Part shown: in pieces, positions 25,906 to 34,389 of the stretch
How positions within the stretch are numbered: the first letter of the stretch is position 1
Layout: each line of letters opens with the position of its first letter
Assembly: GCF_022870885.1 (NCBI RefSeq)
Contig: NZ_CP091509.1
Location: 1,426,001-1,490,000 of the forward strand
Length of the DNA: 64,000 nucleotides
Origin: Neisseria dumasiana
GTDB taxonomy: Bacteria; Pseudomonadota; Gammaproteobacteria; Burkholderiales; Neisseriaceae
Reading direction: 5' to 3'
The notes under the pieces: model-generated
What the model was told of the DNA's origin: nothing
Databases searched by the model: none
Seen by the model: only the letters and a program-made list of their open reading frames with translations
Position numbers and translations under genes: made by a program

Positions 25906-26544
25906 ATGAAAAGGAAAATTTTCTTAACGGTATTTTTTCTCACTTTATCGGTACCTGCCTTCTCTGAATCAGGTATTTATCTACAACCAGAAACGGCTCT
26001 GAGCCTAATCAAAATTAAAAGCAGCAAACAACTGCAATATTCCGAAAACAGTTTCAGCCCCCGTCTAACTGCCGGATATGATTTCGGTAACAATTTCCGT
26101 ATAGGTCTTGACTATACTTATTACCGGCCGTTCGGTTTTTCCGATAGCGGAACATTCAATCACAAAATTAAAATCACTAAAAAAGCCAAAACCAATATCA
26201 AGCTAAAGTATCAAGACGAAGGTGAAGTCCGGTTCAAAAGCATGGGGATTTCCGCCACCTATGATTTTCCAGTCAATAAAAAGATCCAACCTTATTTAGG
26301 TGTACGTTTAGGATTTAACCGTATCAATGTCAATATTAAGAAAACCCTGCCTCAAATTAATAAGACATTGAAGTTCAATAAAAAGAAAAATAGTTTCGGT
26401 GCAGGAGCATCTGCTGGTATAGGAGTTAAATTAAACGAGAAGATTACATTAGACGTAGGATACCGCTATAACTATTGGGGCAAGTTTCAGCATGTAAAAA
26501 TACACAGAAACGAATTTTCTACCGGCTTGCGTATCAAATTTTGA
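25906..26544 (+). CDS. Opacity-type outer-membrane porin
   Basis: 212 aa. The signal peptide MKRKIFLTVFFLTLSVPAFS precedes a small beta-barrel. Alternating amphipathic strands, PRLTAGYDFGNNFRIGLDYTYY, ISATYDFPVNKKIQPYLGVRLGF and a C-terminal strand ending FSTGLRIKF (terminal Phe for BAM recognition) show an eight-stranded Opa/NspA-type barrel. The loops are Lys-rich and short of the hypervariable length of Opa adhesins. The start is ATG 25906 with CGGAGTT upstream. The AT-rich composition differs from cysI next to it, perhaps a transferred gene. Confidence 0.82.
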   Translation: MKRKIFLTVFFLTLSVPAFSESGIYLQPETALSLIKIKSSKQLQYSENSFSPRLTAGYDFGNNFRIGLDYTYYRPFGFSDSGTFNHKIKITKKAKTNIKLKYQDEGEVRFKSMGISATYDFPVNKKIQPYLGVRLGFNRINVNIKKTLPQINKTLKFNKKKNSFGAGASAGIGVKLNEKITLDVGYRYNYWGKFQHVKIHRNEFSTGLRIKF

Positions 26545-26593
26545 ACCGCAACTTAGCAGCTTGAGACCTTTGCAAAACCCCACGCCAACAAAC

Positions 26594-26629
26594 AGCCGGA
26601 ACATTCTTCATCATATTCCGGCTATTTTT
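26594..26629 (+). terminator. Rho-independent terminator of the porin gene
   Basis: The stem AGCCGGAA/TTCCGGCT has a 14-base loop and is followed by ATTTTTG. Just before it, at 26563-26581, is a solo GAGACCTTTGCAAAACCCC, the terminal repeat of the miniature element next door. Confidence 0.85.
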
Positions 26630-26649
26630 GCGTAAAAAGTAGACAAGCT

Positions 26650-26792
26650 GAGACCTTTGCAAAACCCTCAGATACGGATGCCGTTCAAGGCGTAGCAGCA
26701 CAGCGGGTGCAGACATATCATACAGATAGGCAAACGAGCGGGCAGCGCACAACGCAGAAATGCGCCGCATATGGGGGTTTTACAAAGGTCTC
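26650..26792. mobile_element. Miniature inverted-repeat element, best-preserved copy (143 bp)
   Basis: The terminal repeats are GAGACCTTTGCAAAACCC on the left and GGGTTTTACAAAGGTCTC on the right, 17 of 18 matching. The inside is non-coding, containing gcgtagcagcacagcgggtgc and gaaatgcgccgcatatg. GAGACCTTTGCAAAA is the terminal repeat known from IS5-family elements of Neisseria (IS1106 type), so it is probably moved by such a transposase. None is in the window. Related copies lie at 34196-34332 and 13329-13460. Confidence 0.8.
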
Positions 26793-26907
26793 GGCCTATC
26801 TTGTTGATTTTTTAAGCTCGCCAACTTGAGCCCGAGCTAAGAATCCGCGAATTAACAATCCGTATTTATAAATATTATCCAAATTCTACCAATATCAATT
26901 TTTCAAA

Positions 26908-27002
26908 TATAGTTAATCAACTTAACATTTACTACTGCATTGCTGCGCCTTGCCATACTATCTATGCCGTCTTCGGCTTACTATCTTATATTAGATTGTT
27001 CT
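26908..27002. repeat. Short Correia-type repeat, about 95 bp
   Basis: The left end tatagttaatcaactt is followed by tgcattgctgcgccttgcca and tactatctatgccgtcttcggctta, the order of the short (about 105 bp) Correia form. The right end (ttagattgtt) is worn. The rest of the 26793-27283 gap shows no gene. Confidence 0.65.
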
Positions 27003-27149
27003 TTCAAGAAAAATTACCATAAGCTACACACAACTGACCCAAGACTAACGAAACCTACCCCGCCACACAGCATCAGCGAAATCGCCAAACAACTTAGCTG
27101 CCTCAAAACACCATCGGCTGCTAAATGAAACGGCACGGCTCCAAATAAG

Positions 27150-27183
27150 AAAAACACTTGACTATGAAACGCCAAGTGTTTGA
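27150..27183 (-). terminator. Terminator of the yqjDEK-like operon
   Basis: The stem AAACACTTG/CAAGTGTTT has a 12-base loop. On the minus strand it is followed by TTCTT. It lies about 100 bp beyond the last gene of the operon. Confidence 0.65.
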
Positions 27184-27283
27184 TTTCCGAATCTGTTTCA
27201 ATCACTACTGCCTGAGTGCCACACTTGAATTTAGAATCCGAGAGCCTGTTTACAAACTGATTCTATATCCTGCTGATTTTATA

Positions 27284-27559
27284 TCAACGCCTTGAAGTCA
27301 AACGTGAAAACTTCCACGCAGCCAATGCTGCACCGGCAATAATGCGGTATTTCCAGCCCAACGGCAGAAAAAAGGTTTTAAACAATATATTTTTTGAAGG
27401 CACGGCATCTGCCAAACTGACAACGGTACTCAAGCTGTTTTCAAAAAAGTTGTCTTTTTCTTTTGCCCTACGGGTTTTCAAATGTTCGGCGGTCATTTTC
27501 AAACGGGCAAGTTCAGCCTGCATTTCTAAAATTTTACGTTCTTCAGATCGTTTGGCCAT
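27284..27559 (-). CDS. YqjK-like small protein
   Basis: 91 aa. The N-terminal half is a charged coiled-coil-like helix (EERKILEMQAELARLKMTAEHLKTRRAKEK). The C-terminal half has a hydrophobic stretch (FLPLGWKYRIIAGAALAAWKF) and a basic tail. The start is ATG 27559, with AGGAGATA seven bases upstream, overlapping the end of the yqjE-like gene. Third gene of a set matching enterobacterial yqjD-yqjE-yqjK, stress-induced membrane proteins. The exact role is unknown. Confidence 0.7.
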   Translation of the reverse strand: MAKRSEERKILEMQAELARLKMTAEHLKTRRAKEKDNFFENSLSTVVSLADAVPSKNILFKTFFLPLGWKYRIIAGAALAAWKFSRLTSRR

Positions 27560-27962
27560 CTTTATCTCCTGCTTTGTGTGCTGTTTGTTTTGCGGCACCG
27601 CTCAAATAGGCAAGGTCTTCATGCATATTGCGCAAGGTACCGGCTATTTGCGAATTTTTGTGTTTCCATGATAAAACGGCCCATACTGCCAAAATAAGAA
27701 TCATCAATAAACAGGCTGCCGAAATGCCGAAAAACACCCAAATTTTGGCTTCGTCGCTCAGCACATGGTTCAAACCCAGCAACAGGCTCACAATACTCAA
27801 GGCAAACAATGCGCCGATAATGACGATAGCGGCAAAAATCTTCATCACGCAGCCGGCCTGTTCGCTCAAATCCAGATGCAGCATCCGCAAACGCAGCAGC
27901 AACAGGTCGATGCCTTGGTTGAATAATATTTGAAAATGGTTGATATTTCTTTTTAAATTCAT
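27543..27962 (-). CDS. YqjE/holin-superfamily III-like membrane protein
   Basis: 139 aa with two long membrane spans (about 40-63 and 73-98), MKIFAAIVIIGALFALSIV first, and short charged ends. This is the YqjE (Actinobacterial holin-X) pattern. The start is ATG 27962 (MNLKRNINHF) with AGGAAT upstream; the open frame upstream lies in the spacer. It follows the yqjD-like gene by about 200 bp that hold an uptake-sequence hairpin, and overlaps the next gene. Confidence 0.75.
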   Translation of the reverse strand: MNLKRNINHFQILFNQGIDLLLLRLRMLHLDLSEQAGCVMKIFAAIVIIGALFALSIVSLLLGLNHVLSDEAKIWVFFGISAACLLMILILAVWAVLSWKHKNSQIAGTLRNMHEDLAYLSGAAKQTAHKAGDKDGQTI

Positions 27963-28118
27963 ACTGATTCCTTTTGAATTAAGGCCGTCTGAACCACACA
28001 TCAACCATATATGAATGCTGTTGTGTGAATGATGTGTTGTGCCATATTTTATCGAATTCTGATTTTGGCCTGATTGGTATTTTCAGGCTTGCTGATTCGG
28101 CATACAAACGGGCAATGA

Positions 28119-28147
28119 AAGGCCGTCTGAAAGTTTTCAGACGGCCT
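28119..28147 (-). terminator. Uptake-sequence hairpin after the yqjD-like gene
   Basis: AGGCCGTCTGAAA and TTTCAGACGGCCT are separated by two or three bases, 13 bp past the stop. It could reduce read-through into the yqjE-like gene. Confidence 0.6.
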
Positions 28148-28159
28148 CTGTTCAGTATA

Positions 28160-28471
28160 TTAACGGCGGTTCAACAAAACGCCCACAACCAAACCGGCCA
28201 GTGCAGCAAAGCCCATTGCGTAGTAAGGTTTGTCTTGAATCAGCTCGTCAGCCTGCTTGGCGGTGTTTTTCACCTTTCTTGCGGCCTGATCTTCGAAATC
28301 GGAAAACTTCGCTTTAGCAGCGCTCAGTTTATCTTGCAATTTCACTTTCAATGCCTTGGCTTCTTCGGTGCCGGCTTCAACACCGTTGTTGTACAGGTCT
28401 TCAACATCGCTCAATACCGAACGGATTTCTTTCATCAATTCATCTTTTTGTTGTTCAAAATCATGTTTCAT
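28160..28471 (-). CDS. YqjD/ElaB family protein (DUF883)
   Basis: 103 aa. A long charged helix (FEQQKDELMKEIRSVLSDVEDL) and a second helix (KVKLQDKLSAAKAKF) precede one C-terminal span (YYAMGFAALAGLVVGVLL) ending in NRR. This is the tail-anchored DUF883 layout. In E. coli YqjD is inner-membrane and ribosome-associated in stationary phase; this is family knowledge, not shown here. RBS AGGAGG lies directly upstream. It is the first gene of the three-gene set. Confidence 0.85.
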   Translation of the reverse strand: MKHDFEQQKDELMKEIRSVLSDVEDLYNNGVEAGTEEAKALKVKLQDKLSAAKAKFSDFEDQAARKVKNTAKQADELIQDKPYYAMGFAALAGLVVGVLLNRR

Positions 28472-28619
28472 CTTACTGCTACCTCCTGATAATGGTTGGG
28501 AAAAAACTTCTTTACTGCTTTTCCTATATGGCGCTCAGATAAGATTATTCAACTTATATTTAAGTTATAGAATGAATAAAACTGTCAGATAGCGTTAATT
28601 TTTTTCAACCGGAAACAAT

Positions 28620-28652
28620 AAAGCCTTTTTGCATGGGTTGCAAAAAGGCTTT
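28620..28652 (-). terminator. Terminator of the CoA-transferase gene
   Basis: AAAGCCTTTTTGC and GCAAAAAGGCTTT form a 13-bp stem around a 6-base loop. On the minus strand TTTATTGTTT follows. It lies about 105 bp beyond the CoA-transferase stop. Confidence 0.75.
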
Positions 28653-28756
28653 GCCGGTATATCGGGCTGTTCATATTTTATATAGTACACCGCTCTAAAG
28701 GTAAAACTGTGATACTAAAACAGAAATACGCCCAAACCGATTAATAATGTTGCAGG

Positions 28757-30280
28757 TTACTTGATACGCATATCGCCTGTTTCAACAAAACGCTGATGCC
28801 AAGACAAAGCTTCGCTCAACATGTGCGGCGTATGCAGACCACCTGCTTTTTCGGCGCGGTCGAAGTAATCACGCAGCATGTCGCGGTAATCGGGGTGGGC
28901 ACAGTTCTCGATAATCAACTTGGCGCGTTGGCGGGGAGCCTTGCCGCGCAAGTCGGCCATACCTTGCTCGGTAACAATGAACATTACGTCGTGTTCGGTG
29001 TGGTCGTGATGGGAAACCATCGGCACAATGCAGGAAATAGCACCGTCTTTGGCCACCGACGGGCTTACGAAGAACGAGAAGAAGGCATTGCGGGTAAAGT
29101 CGCCCGAACCGCCGATACCGTTCATCATTTTGGTGCCCATCACATGAGTTGAGTTCACATTACCGTAAATATCGGCTTCAATCATGGCGTTCATACCGAT
29201 TACGCCCAAACGGCGGATCAACTCGGGGTTGTTGGTGATTTCCATCGGGCGCAATACGATTTTGTCGCGCAGAAACTCGATATTGTCGTTAAAGCGTTGC
29301 AAAGCATCGGGGCTGAAAGACAATGCGGTTGCCGAGGCCGATTTCATTTTACCGGCAATAATCAGATCCAACATACCGTCTTGCAATACTTCGGTGTAGC
29401 CGGTCAGATCATCGAACGGAGCATCAAGCAAACCGGCCAACACGGCATTGGCCACATTGCCTACGCCTGATTGCAGGGGCAGCAGGTTTTTCGGCAAACG
29501 TCCCGCTTTTACTTCGTGAGAGAAGAAATCAATGATTTGGGAAGCGATACGCTTGGAATTTTCATCGGGATCGGCAAACTTGCTGTTGCGGTCGAACGCA
29601 TCGGTTAACACGATGGCAACGATCTTATCCAAATCGCATTCCAAATAATGTGTACCGATACGGTCGTCGGGTTTTACCAGCGGAATCGGTTGGCGGTTGG
29701 GCGGGGTTCCTACGTCGAAATACACATCGTGCATGGTTTCAAGCAATGCATTCTGTTTGGCGTTAACTTCGATGATAACCTGCTTGGCCGCCTTGAGCAC
29801 TTCGTTACAATGGCCGATACCCATTGCCGGAATGATTTTACCGTCGGCGGTAATACCGGTAGCTTCAATGATGGCAATCTGCATTTCGCCGTAAAAACCG
29901 TTACGGATTTGCTGCTCAACATGCGAAAGGTGCATATCTTGATAGAAAATGTTACCTGCGTTAATGCTGTTGCGGATGCCGGGATCGGATTGGAAGGGAT
30001 TACGGAAACTCACGCAGTTTGCGGCAGCCAACACACCGTCGCATTCAGGCGCGGTCGAGGCACCGGTAATCATACCGATGACAAACTCTTCTCCGCGGGC
30101 GTGTGCGGCTTTGGCACGTTCGGCGATTGCGGTAGGCAAGGCTTTGGGATAGCCTGCGCCGGTAAAACCGCTGATGCCTAAAGTCATACCGTTTTTAACA
30201 AATTCGGCCGCTTGGTCGGCCGACATAATCTTGGCACGGAGGCCTTCGTGCTGTACGCGTTCTGCGTGATTTTCGCTCAT
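28757..30280 (-). CDS. Succinyl-CoA:acetate CoA-transferase / acetyl-CoA hydrolase family
   Basis: 507 aa, class I CoA-transferase of the Cat1/AarC type. FTGAGYPKALPTAIAERA near the N-terminus, LQSGVGNVANAVLAGL and YTEVLQDGMLDLI (with the Glu expected to form the CoA thioester) and VTEQGMADLRGKAPRQRA near the C-terminus are typical. It moves CoA between succinate and acetate and so can bridge the TCA cycle and acetate use. The start is ATG 30280 (MSENHAERVQ) with AGGAGACAG upstream; the longer frame to 30346 lacks support. Single-gene unit. Confidence 0.88.
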   Translation of the reverse strand: MSENHAERVQHEGLRAKIMSADQAAEFVKNGMTLGISGFTGAGYPKALPTAIAERAKAAHARGEEFVIGMITGASTAPECDGVLAAANCVSFRNPFQSDPGIRNSINAGNIFYQDMHLSHVEQQIRNGFYGEMQIAIIEATGITADGKIIPAMGIGHCNEVLKAAKQVIIEVNAKQNALLETMHDVYFDVGTPPNRQPIPLVKPDDRIGTHYLECDLDKIVAIVLTDAFDRNSKFADPDENSKRIASQIIDFFSHEVKAGRLPKNLLPLQSGVGNVANAVLAGLLDAPFDDLTGYTEVLQDGMLDLIIAGKMKSASATALSFSPDALQRFNDNIEFLRDKIVLRPMEITNNPELIRRLGVIGMNAMIEADIYGNVNSTHVMGTKMMNGIGGSGDFTRNAFFSFFVSPSVAKDGAISCIVPMVSHHDHTEHDVMFIVTEQGMADLRGKAPRQRAKLIIENCAHPDYRDMLRDYFDRAEKAGGLHTPHMLSEALSWHQRFVETGDMRIK

Positions 30281-30472
30281 TTCTGTCTCCTCTCGGGTAA
30301 CGGAAGCCGCGAGATCACGGCTTCCGGCAGTTTGGTATATCAACAAACGGCCGCTGTGTAATACGGCGTAACCGGTTCAAATGGCAATATATAGTAAAGG
30401 TTTTATTGTGTAAAGGCAGGCTGTTGCAACAAGTAGGCGGCATTTGATAAAGCTGTTGAAATCAAATAAAAA

Positions 30473-31204
30473 GGGGCTGACGTAGATTAGCAGTCATGAT
30501 AGGCTGCAAAAATGAAGATAACCCACGTAAATTAAAAAAGACGACACAAAGAAAGCTGCTCGAATATTTTGTATTGGAAGTAACCGCACGTTCCGCTGCC
30601 GATATCTTGGGTATCCAACCTAACACCGCCATACTGTTTTACCGCAAGATCCGCCTCGTTATCAGCCATCATCTGGCTTTGGAAGCAGATCAGGTTTTTG
30701 AGGAAAGCATAGAATTCGATGAGAGCTATTTCGGCGGTAAGCATAAAGGAAAGCGTGGTCGCGGTGCCATAGGGAAAGTAGCGGTTTTCGGTATTCTCAA
30801 ACGCGGCGGCAAGGTATATACCGTGGTGGTGGAAAACCCTAAGCGGGAAAGCTTATTGCATGTTATTAAAAAGAAAATTATGCCAGAAGCATGGTTTATA
30901 TTTGAGGGTTTTGCAAAGGTCTCAGATTGCCTGAGCAGTTATGATGTTTTGGATGTGAGTGGTTTTACCCATCACCGCATCAACCACAGCAAACTGTTTG
31001 CCGACCGTCAAAACCACATCAACGGTATTGAAAATTTTTGGAATCAGGCAAAACGGGTACTGCGCAAATACAACGGTATCGACCGTAAATCGTTCCCGTT
31101 GTTCTTGAAAGAATGTGAATTTCGTTTTAACTTCGGCACACCAAAGCAGCAGTTAAAAACTCTGAGGCTTTGGTGTAGTATTTAGGGCTAATCTACTTCA
31201 GCCC
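30473..31204 (+). mobile_element. IS1016-type insertion sequence, degenerate copy 1 (IS1595 family)
   Basis: The left end ggggctgacgtagattagc and the right end gctaatctacttcagccc match the ends of the intact copy at 31468-32180. The outermost right base is changed, and no 8-bp target duplication is visible. The transposase frame has a one-base deletion near its start and a 21-bp net insertion. It is 263 bp upstream of copy 2 in the same orientation. Confidence 0.85.
30496..31185 (+). pseudogene. IS1016-type transposase, altered copy
   Basis: The open frame has 229 codons and is closely similar to the copy-2 transposase. Compared with copy 2, one base is missing in the ATGAAGATAACCCAC start region (near 30526). 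The frame is therefore open only from an upstream ATG at 30496, changing the first residues to MIGCKNEDNPR. At 30901-30925 the sequence tttgagggttttgcaaaggt + ctcag replaces a few bases. This changes SVVYTDCLSS into WFIFEGFAKVSDCLSS beside a catalytic Asp. The ISXO2-like domain (FDESYFGGKHKGKRGRG, HINGIENFWNQAKR) is otherwise whole. Probably inactive. Confidence 0.7.
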
Positions 31205-31373
31205 TTTTTTTAATAACCATTCAGTCTTTCGGCCTTCGGCTTTTTCTTGATGCTTGAAATCAAGAAAGCGCCTACCGCTTCTCAGGCTATCGAACCTCCA
31301 TCATTTGCGGCATTTACCGTGCGGAAACGTTTTCGTAATGATTCGATTTCGTCTCTTCATTCATCTCCAAAAG

Positions 31374-31409
31374 AAAAAACCTTTTGAATATTTACACACT
31401 CAAAAGGCT
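31374..31409 (-). terminator. Displaced native terminator of ssb
   Basis: The stem CCTTTTGA/TCAAAAGG surrounds a 12-base loop. On the minus strand it runs into TTTTTTC. It is oriented for ssb, but the IS copy 2 now lies between ssb and this hairpin. Apart from it, the 263-bp stretch between the two IS copies shows no gene. Confidence 0.7.
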
Positions 31410-31467
31410 TTATTTTAAAACAATACGTTATATATGAAAAATAAATAACGACTTAATAATTACTTTA

Positions 31468-32180
31468 GGGGCTGACGTAGATTAGCAGTCATGATAGGCT
31501 GCCAAAATGAAGATAACCCACTGTAAGTTAAAGAAGAGTCTGCAAAGAAAACTGCTTGAATATTTTGTATTGGAGGTAACCGCACGTTCTGCTGCCGATA
31601 TCTTGGGTATTCAGCCCAATACGGCTATTCTCTTCTACCGTAAAATCCGTCTTGTTATCAGCCATCATTTGGCTTTGGAAGCAGATCAGGTTTTTGAGGG
31701 CACTATAGAATTGGATGAGAGCTATTTCGGCGGTAAGCGTAAAGGAAAGCGCGGTAGGGGAGCAGCAGGTAAAGTGGTGGTTTTCGGTATCCTTAAACGT
31801 GGAGGTAAGGTTTATACGGTTGTAGTGAATAATGCCCGAAAGGAAAGTTTATTTCCTGTTATTACAAGGAAAATTACACCTGATAGCGTAGTTTATACGG
31901 ACTGCCTGAGCAGTTACGACGTGTTGGATGTCAGCGGTTTTCACCATCACAGGATTAATCACAGCAAAAAGTTTGCCGACCGACACAACCATATCAACGG
32001 CATTGAGAATTTTTGGAATCAGGCGAAACGTGTCTTGCGCAAATACAACGGAATTGACCGAAAATCTTTTCCTCTGTTCTTGAAAGAATGTGAGTTTCGT
32101 TTTAACTTCGGGACACCAAAGCAGCAGTTAAAAACTTTGCGGCTTTGGTGTGGTGTTTAGGGCTAATCTACTTCAGCCCC
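31468..32180 (+). mobile_element. IS1016-type insertion sequence, intact copy 2, 713 bp with 8-bp target duplication
   Basis: The terminal repeats ggggctgacgtagattagc and gctaatctacttcagcccc match in 18 of 19 positions. The flanking 8 bp are identical: TTACTTTA at 31460-31467 and at 32181-32188, the duplication size of the IS1595 family. The intact transposase and perfect duplication indicate a fairly recent insertion. It landed 14 bp from the end of ssb. Confidence 0.93.
31507..32160 (+). CDS. IS1016-type transposase (IS1595 family)
   Basis: 217 aa, complete. N-terminal helix-turn-helix-like region EVTARSAADILGIQPNTAIL, then the ISXO2-like DDE-type domain with ELDESYFGGKRKGKRGRG (first Asp), SVVYTDCLSSYDVLDVSG (second Asp) and HNHINGIENFWNQAKRVLRK near the end. 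The length fits IS1016 transposases. It fills nearly the whole element. It probably could still move itself and perhaps copy 1, whose ends are largely intact. Confidence 0.93.
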   Translation: MKITHCKLKKSLQRKLLEYFVLEVTARSAADILGIQPNTAILFYRKIRLVISHHLALEADQVFEGTIELDESYFGGKRKGKRGRGAAGKVVVFGILKRGGKVYTVVVNNARKESLFPVITRKITPDSVVYTDCLSSYDVLDVSGFHHHRINHSKKFADRHNHINGIENFWNQAKRVLRKYNGIDRKSFPLFLKECEFRFNFGTPKQQLKTLRLWCGV

Positions 32181-32194
32181 TTACTTTATGTCAT

Positions 32195-32722
32195 TCAGAA
32201 CGGAATATCGTCATCAATATCATCAACGGGTGCCGCAGGTGTGGCTGGAGTTTGGCGGCGGGGAGCGGCAGGCGGAGCGGCTGGTGCTTCTGGCTGGTAA
32301 GCCGGGGGAGCACTTTGATAATGCTGTTGCTGAGGTGCGGATTGTTGATAGCCTCCTTGGCTGTTGTCATACTCTGCCGAGCCGCTGCTACGCGAACCTA
32401 GCATTTTCATCTCGTTGCCGATGATATCGTAAGCGGTACGTTCGATTCCGTCTTTGCCTATATATTTGCGGCTTTGGATGCGGCCTTCTATATATACCGA
32501 GCTGCCTTTGCGCAGATACTGGCCGGCCACTTCTGCCAGACGGCGGTAAAGTGTAATGTTGTGCCATTCTGTGCGTTCTTGGCGTTGGCCGCTGTTGCGG
32601 TCGTTCCATGTTTCGCTGGTGGCTATGCTGAAATTGCACACGGCTTCACCGTTGGGCATGTAGCGTACTTCGGGATCCCGCCCTAAGTTGCCGATTAAAA
32701 TCACTTTATTCAATGATGACAT
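32195..32722 (-). CDS. ssb: Single-stranded DNA-binding protein
   Basis: 175 aa. The OB fold occupies residues 1-110 ([47 protein letters not shown]). A disordered Gln/Pro/Ala-rich linker and the acidic tip DDIDDDIPF, which recruits repair and replication partners, follow. The start overlaps the upstream transporter gene by 17 bp, with CAGGAG seven bases before ATG. It is essential in replication, recombination and transformation. The insertion of IS copy 2 just beyond the stop separates it from its terminator. Confidence 0.96.
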   Translation of the reverse strand: MSSLNKVILIGNLGRDPEVRYMPNGEAVCNFSIATSETWNDRNSGQRQERTEWHNITLYRRLAEVAGQYLRKGSSVYIEGRIQSRKYIGKDGIERTAYDIIGNEMKMLGSRSSGSAEYDNSQGGYQQSAPQQQHYQSAPPAYQPEAPAAPPAAPRRQTPATPAAPVDDIDDDIPF

Positions 32723-34106
32723 TTTTTACTCCTGAAATGATTGCTTCAGCGGCTTTGGGGTCGAAACCTTTTTGCAACGCCTTGATATAAACGGTTTTGT
32801 GATCCTGACTGAACTGTATTTCTTCTACTGCCGGCAAGTTTTTCAATGCCGAATAGAGCTCTGTTTCCCTACCTTGCCATGTTTCCCCCACTGTAAAGCC
32901 CATGTTTTTTACCGGACGCGGTGCTGGGGCGGTAGCGGCAATCAGCAGCCATACTAAAGTTAGGAGGCTACAAAATATAAAGACACCGGAAAAGCCGTAG
33001 TGTTTCAATAAATAACCACCGCAAGCACTGCCGACCACCAAGCCTACGGATTGCAAGGTATTATAAACACCCATCGCCGTGCCTTTAAGGTCTGAAGGTG
33101 CGATTTTGGATACCATTGAAGGCAGGCTGGCTTCCAATATATTGAAGCCGATGAAATAAATGATCATGCAAACGGTAATCACGGCAATCGAATGCAAACT
33201 GAACACTAAAGCTATTTGAGCGGCTATCACGCATACAATCCCGCCGATAAATACCTGCTTCAATTTGTTGCGTGTTTCACCGATGATAATCAGCGGCACC
33301 ATTGCAATCAACCCGATAACCGTAGCCGGAAGATAGACTTTCCAATGGCGGTTATCAGTCAAACCCAAATCAACCAAAGCGAACGGCAGCGCGGTAAACA
33401 GTGCCATTAAAGCGGCATGTAATGCGAAGATGCCGAAATTCAAACGCAACAATTGCGTGTCTTTTAACACTTCGCCCAAGCGCGACGGCAAAGCTTGTGT
33501 ATCTTCATGCAGGCGTGATTCTTTCGGATTGGGTGTAATCCACGCTACCACGCCGATGCTGATTAAGGTCAATATACCCATCATGGCAAACAAACCCGGC
33601 ACGTCCAGCCAGCCCGTTAAGATGGGAGACAACACCAAGCTTACCGAAAATGTGAGGCCGATGGTCAGACCAATCATCGACATGGCGCGCGTACGCACTT
33701 CATCACGGGTCAAGTCGGCTACCAACGCGGTAACGGCAGCACTTACCGCTCCTGCCCCCTGCACTATCCTCGCGGCCACCAACATTTCCCAGCTTTCGGC
33801 AAACGCCGCCATAAAACAACCTGCGGCAAATACGAGCAAACCGAAATAAATCACTTTTTTACGGCCGAACTTATCTGAAGCCAAACCCAAAGGAATCTGC
33901 AACAGCGCTTGCGTCAAACCGTATGCACCGATTGCGAGGCCGACCATTTGTTTGTCGCCGTTTACGCCTTCCAATGAAGCGGTATATAAAGCCAACACAG
34001 GCAAAACTAAAAACATGCCGAGCATGCGCAGCGCGTAAACACCGGCCAGCGATGTACTGGCGCGCCATTCTTCGGGGAACATTTGTGTGCGGTTGCTTCT
34101 TGCCAT
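32706..34106 (-). CDS. YajR-like MFS transporter with C-terminal YAM domain
   Basis: 466 aa with twelve membrane spans. The MFS loop signature [15 protein letters not shown] lies between spans 2 and 3, and [20 protein letters not shown] is in span 4. After span 12 a soluble tail of about 70 residues ([30 protein letters not shown]) resembles the ferredoxin-like YAM domain of E. coli YajR. The substrate is unknown. It overlaps ssb downstream, so the two are co-transcribed, as in other Neisseria. Confidence 0.88.
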   Translation of the reverse strand: MARSNRTQMFPEEWRASTSLAGVYALRMLGMFLVLPVLALYTASLEGVNGDKQMVGLAIGAYGLTQALLQIPLGLASDKFGRKKVIYFGLLVFAAGCFMAAFAESWEMLVAARIVQGAGAVSAAVTALVADLTRDEVRTRAMSMIGLTIGLTFSVSLVLSPILTGWLDVPGLFAMMGILTLISIGVVAWITPNPKESRLHEDTQALPSRLGEVLKDTQLLRLNFGIFALHAALMALFTALPFALVDLGLTDNRHWKVYLPATVIGLIAMVPLIIIGETRNKLKQVFIGGIVCVIAAQIALVFSLHSIAVITVCMIIYFIGFNILEASLPSMVSKIAPSDLKGTAMGVYNTLQSVGLVVGSACGGYLLKHYGFSGVFIFCSLLTLVWLLIAATAPAPRPVKNMGFTVGETWQGRETELYSALKNLPAVEEIQFSQDHKTVYIKALQKGFDPKAAEAIISGVKNVIIE

Positions 34107-34195
34107 AATAATTTTTGCCTAGCCGTGAAAGGTTTACGGTGGTGTAAAGTGATAAATGCCGCTGATTATACACGTTAAGCGTGGTTTGCCTTAGC

Positions 34196-34332
34196 GGGAC
34201 CTTTGCTGCCATCTGCGGCACATTTCTGCGTTATGTGCCCGCTTTGCTTGCCCAGCGTGTGATATATCTGCACCCGCTGTGCTGCTACGCTTTAAGCGGC
34301 AGTTACATCCGCGGAGGTTTTACAAAGCTCTC
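34196..34332. mobile_element. Miniature inverted-repeat element, second copy (137 bp)
   Basis: It aligns with the reverse strand of 26650-26792. Shared blocks are catttctgcgtt, atatctgcacccgctgtgct + gctacgc, and aggttttacaaag. Terminal repeats are GGGACCTTTGC on the left and GTTTTACAAAGCTCTC on the right, each with a few changes. It lies just upstream of the YajR-like transporter gene, between it and the lytic transglycosylase gene. Confidence 0.75.
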
Positions 34333-34338
34333 TTGGCG

Positions 34339-34382
34339 TTCAGACGGCCTCTGCATGGCGATGCCGCACCGGCCGTCTGAAA
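34339..34382 (-). terminator. Uptake-sequence hairpin after the lytic transglycosylase
   Basis: TTCAGACGGCC and GGCCGTCTGAA face each other across a 22-base loop, 8 bp beyond the stop codon of the minus-strand gene. Confidence 0.55.
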
Positions 34383-34389
34383 AGCGTTA

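Noticed and set aside
27014..27205. A 63-codon minus-strand frame near the yqjDEK-like terminator
   Set aside because: It runs through the terminator hairpin and next to the Correia-type repeat, with no ribosome site.
31270..31310. Possible tRNA T-arm (complement of ctatcgaacctcc)
   Set aside because: No cloverleaf can be built around it and no acceptor stem is present. No tRNA or rRNA gene was found anywhere in the window.
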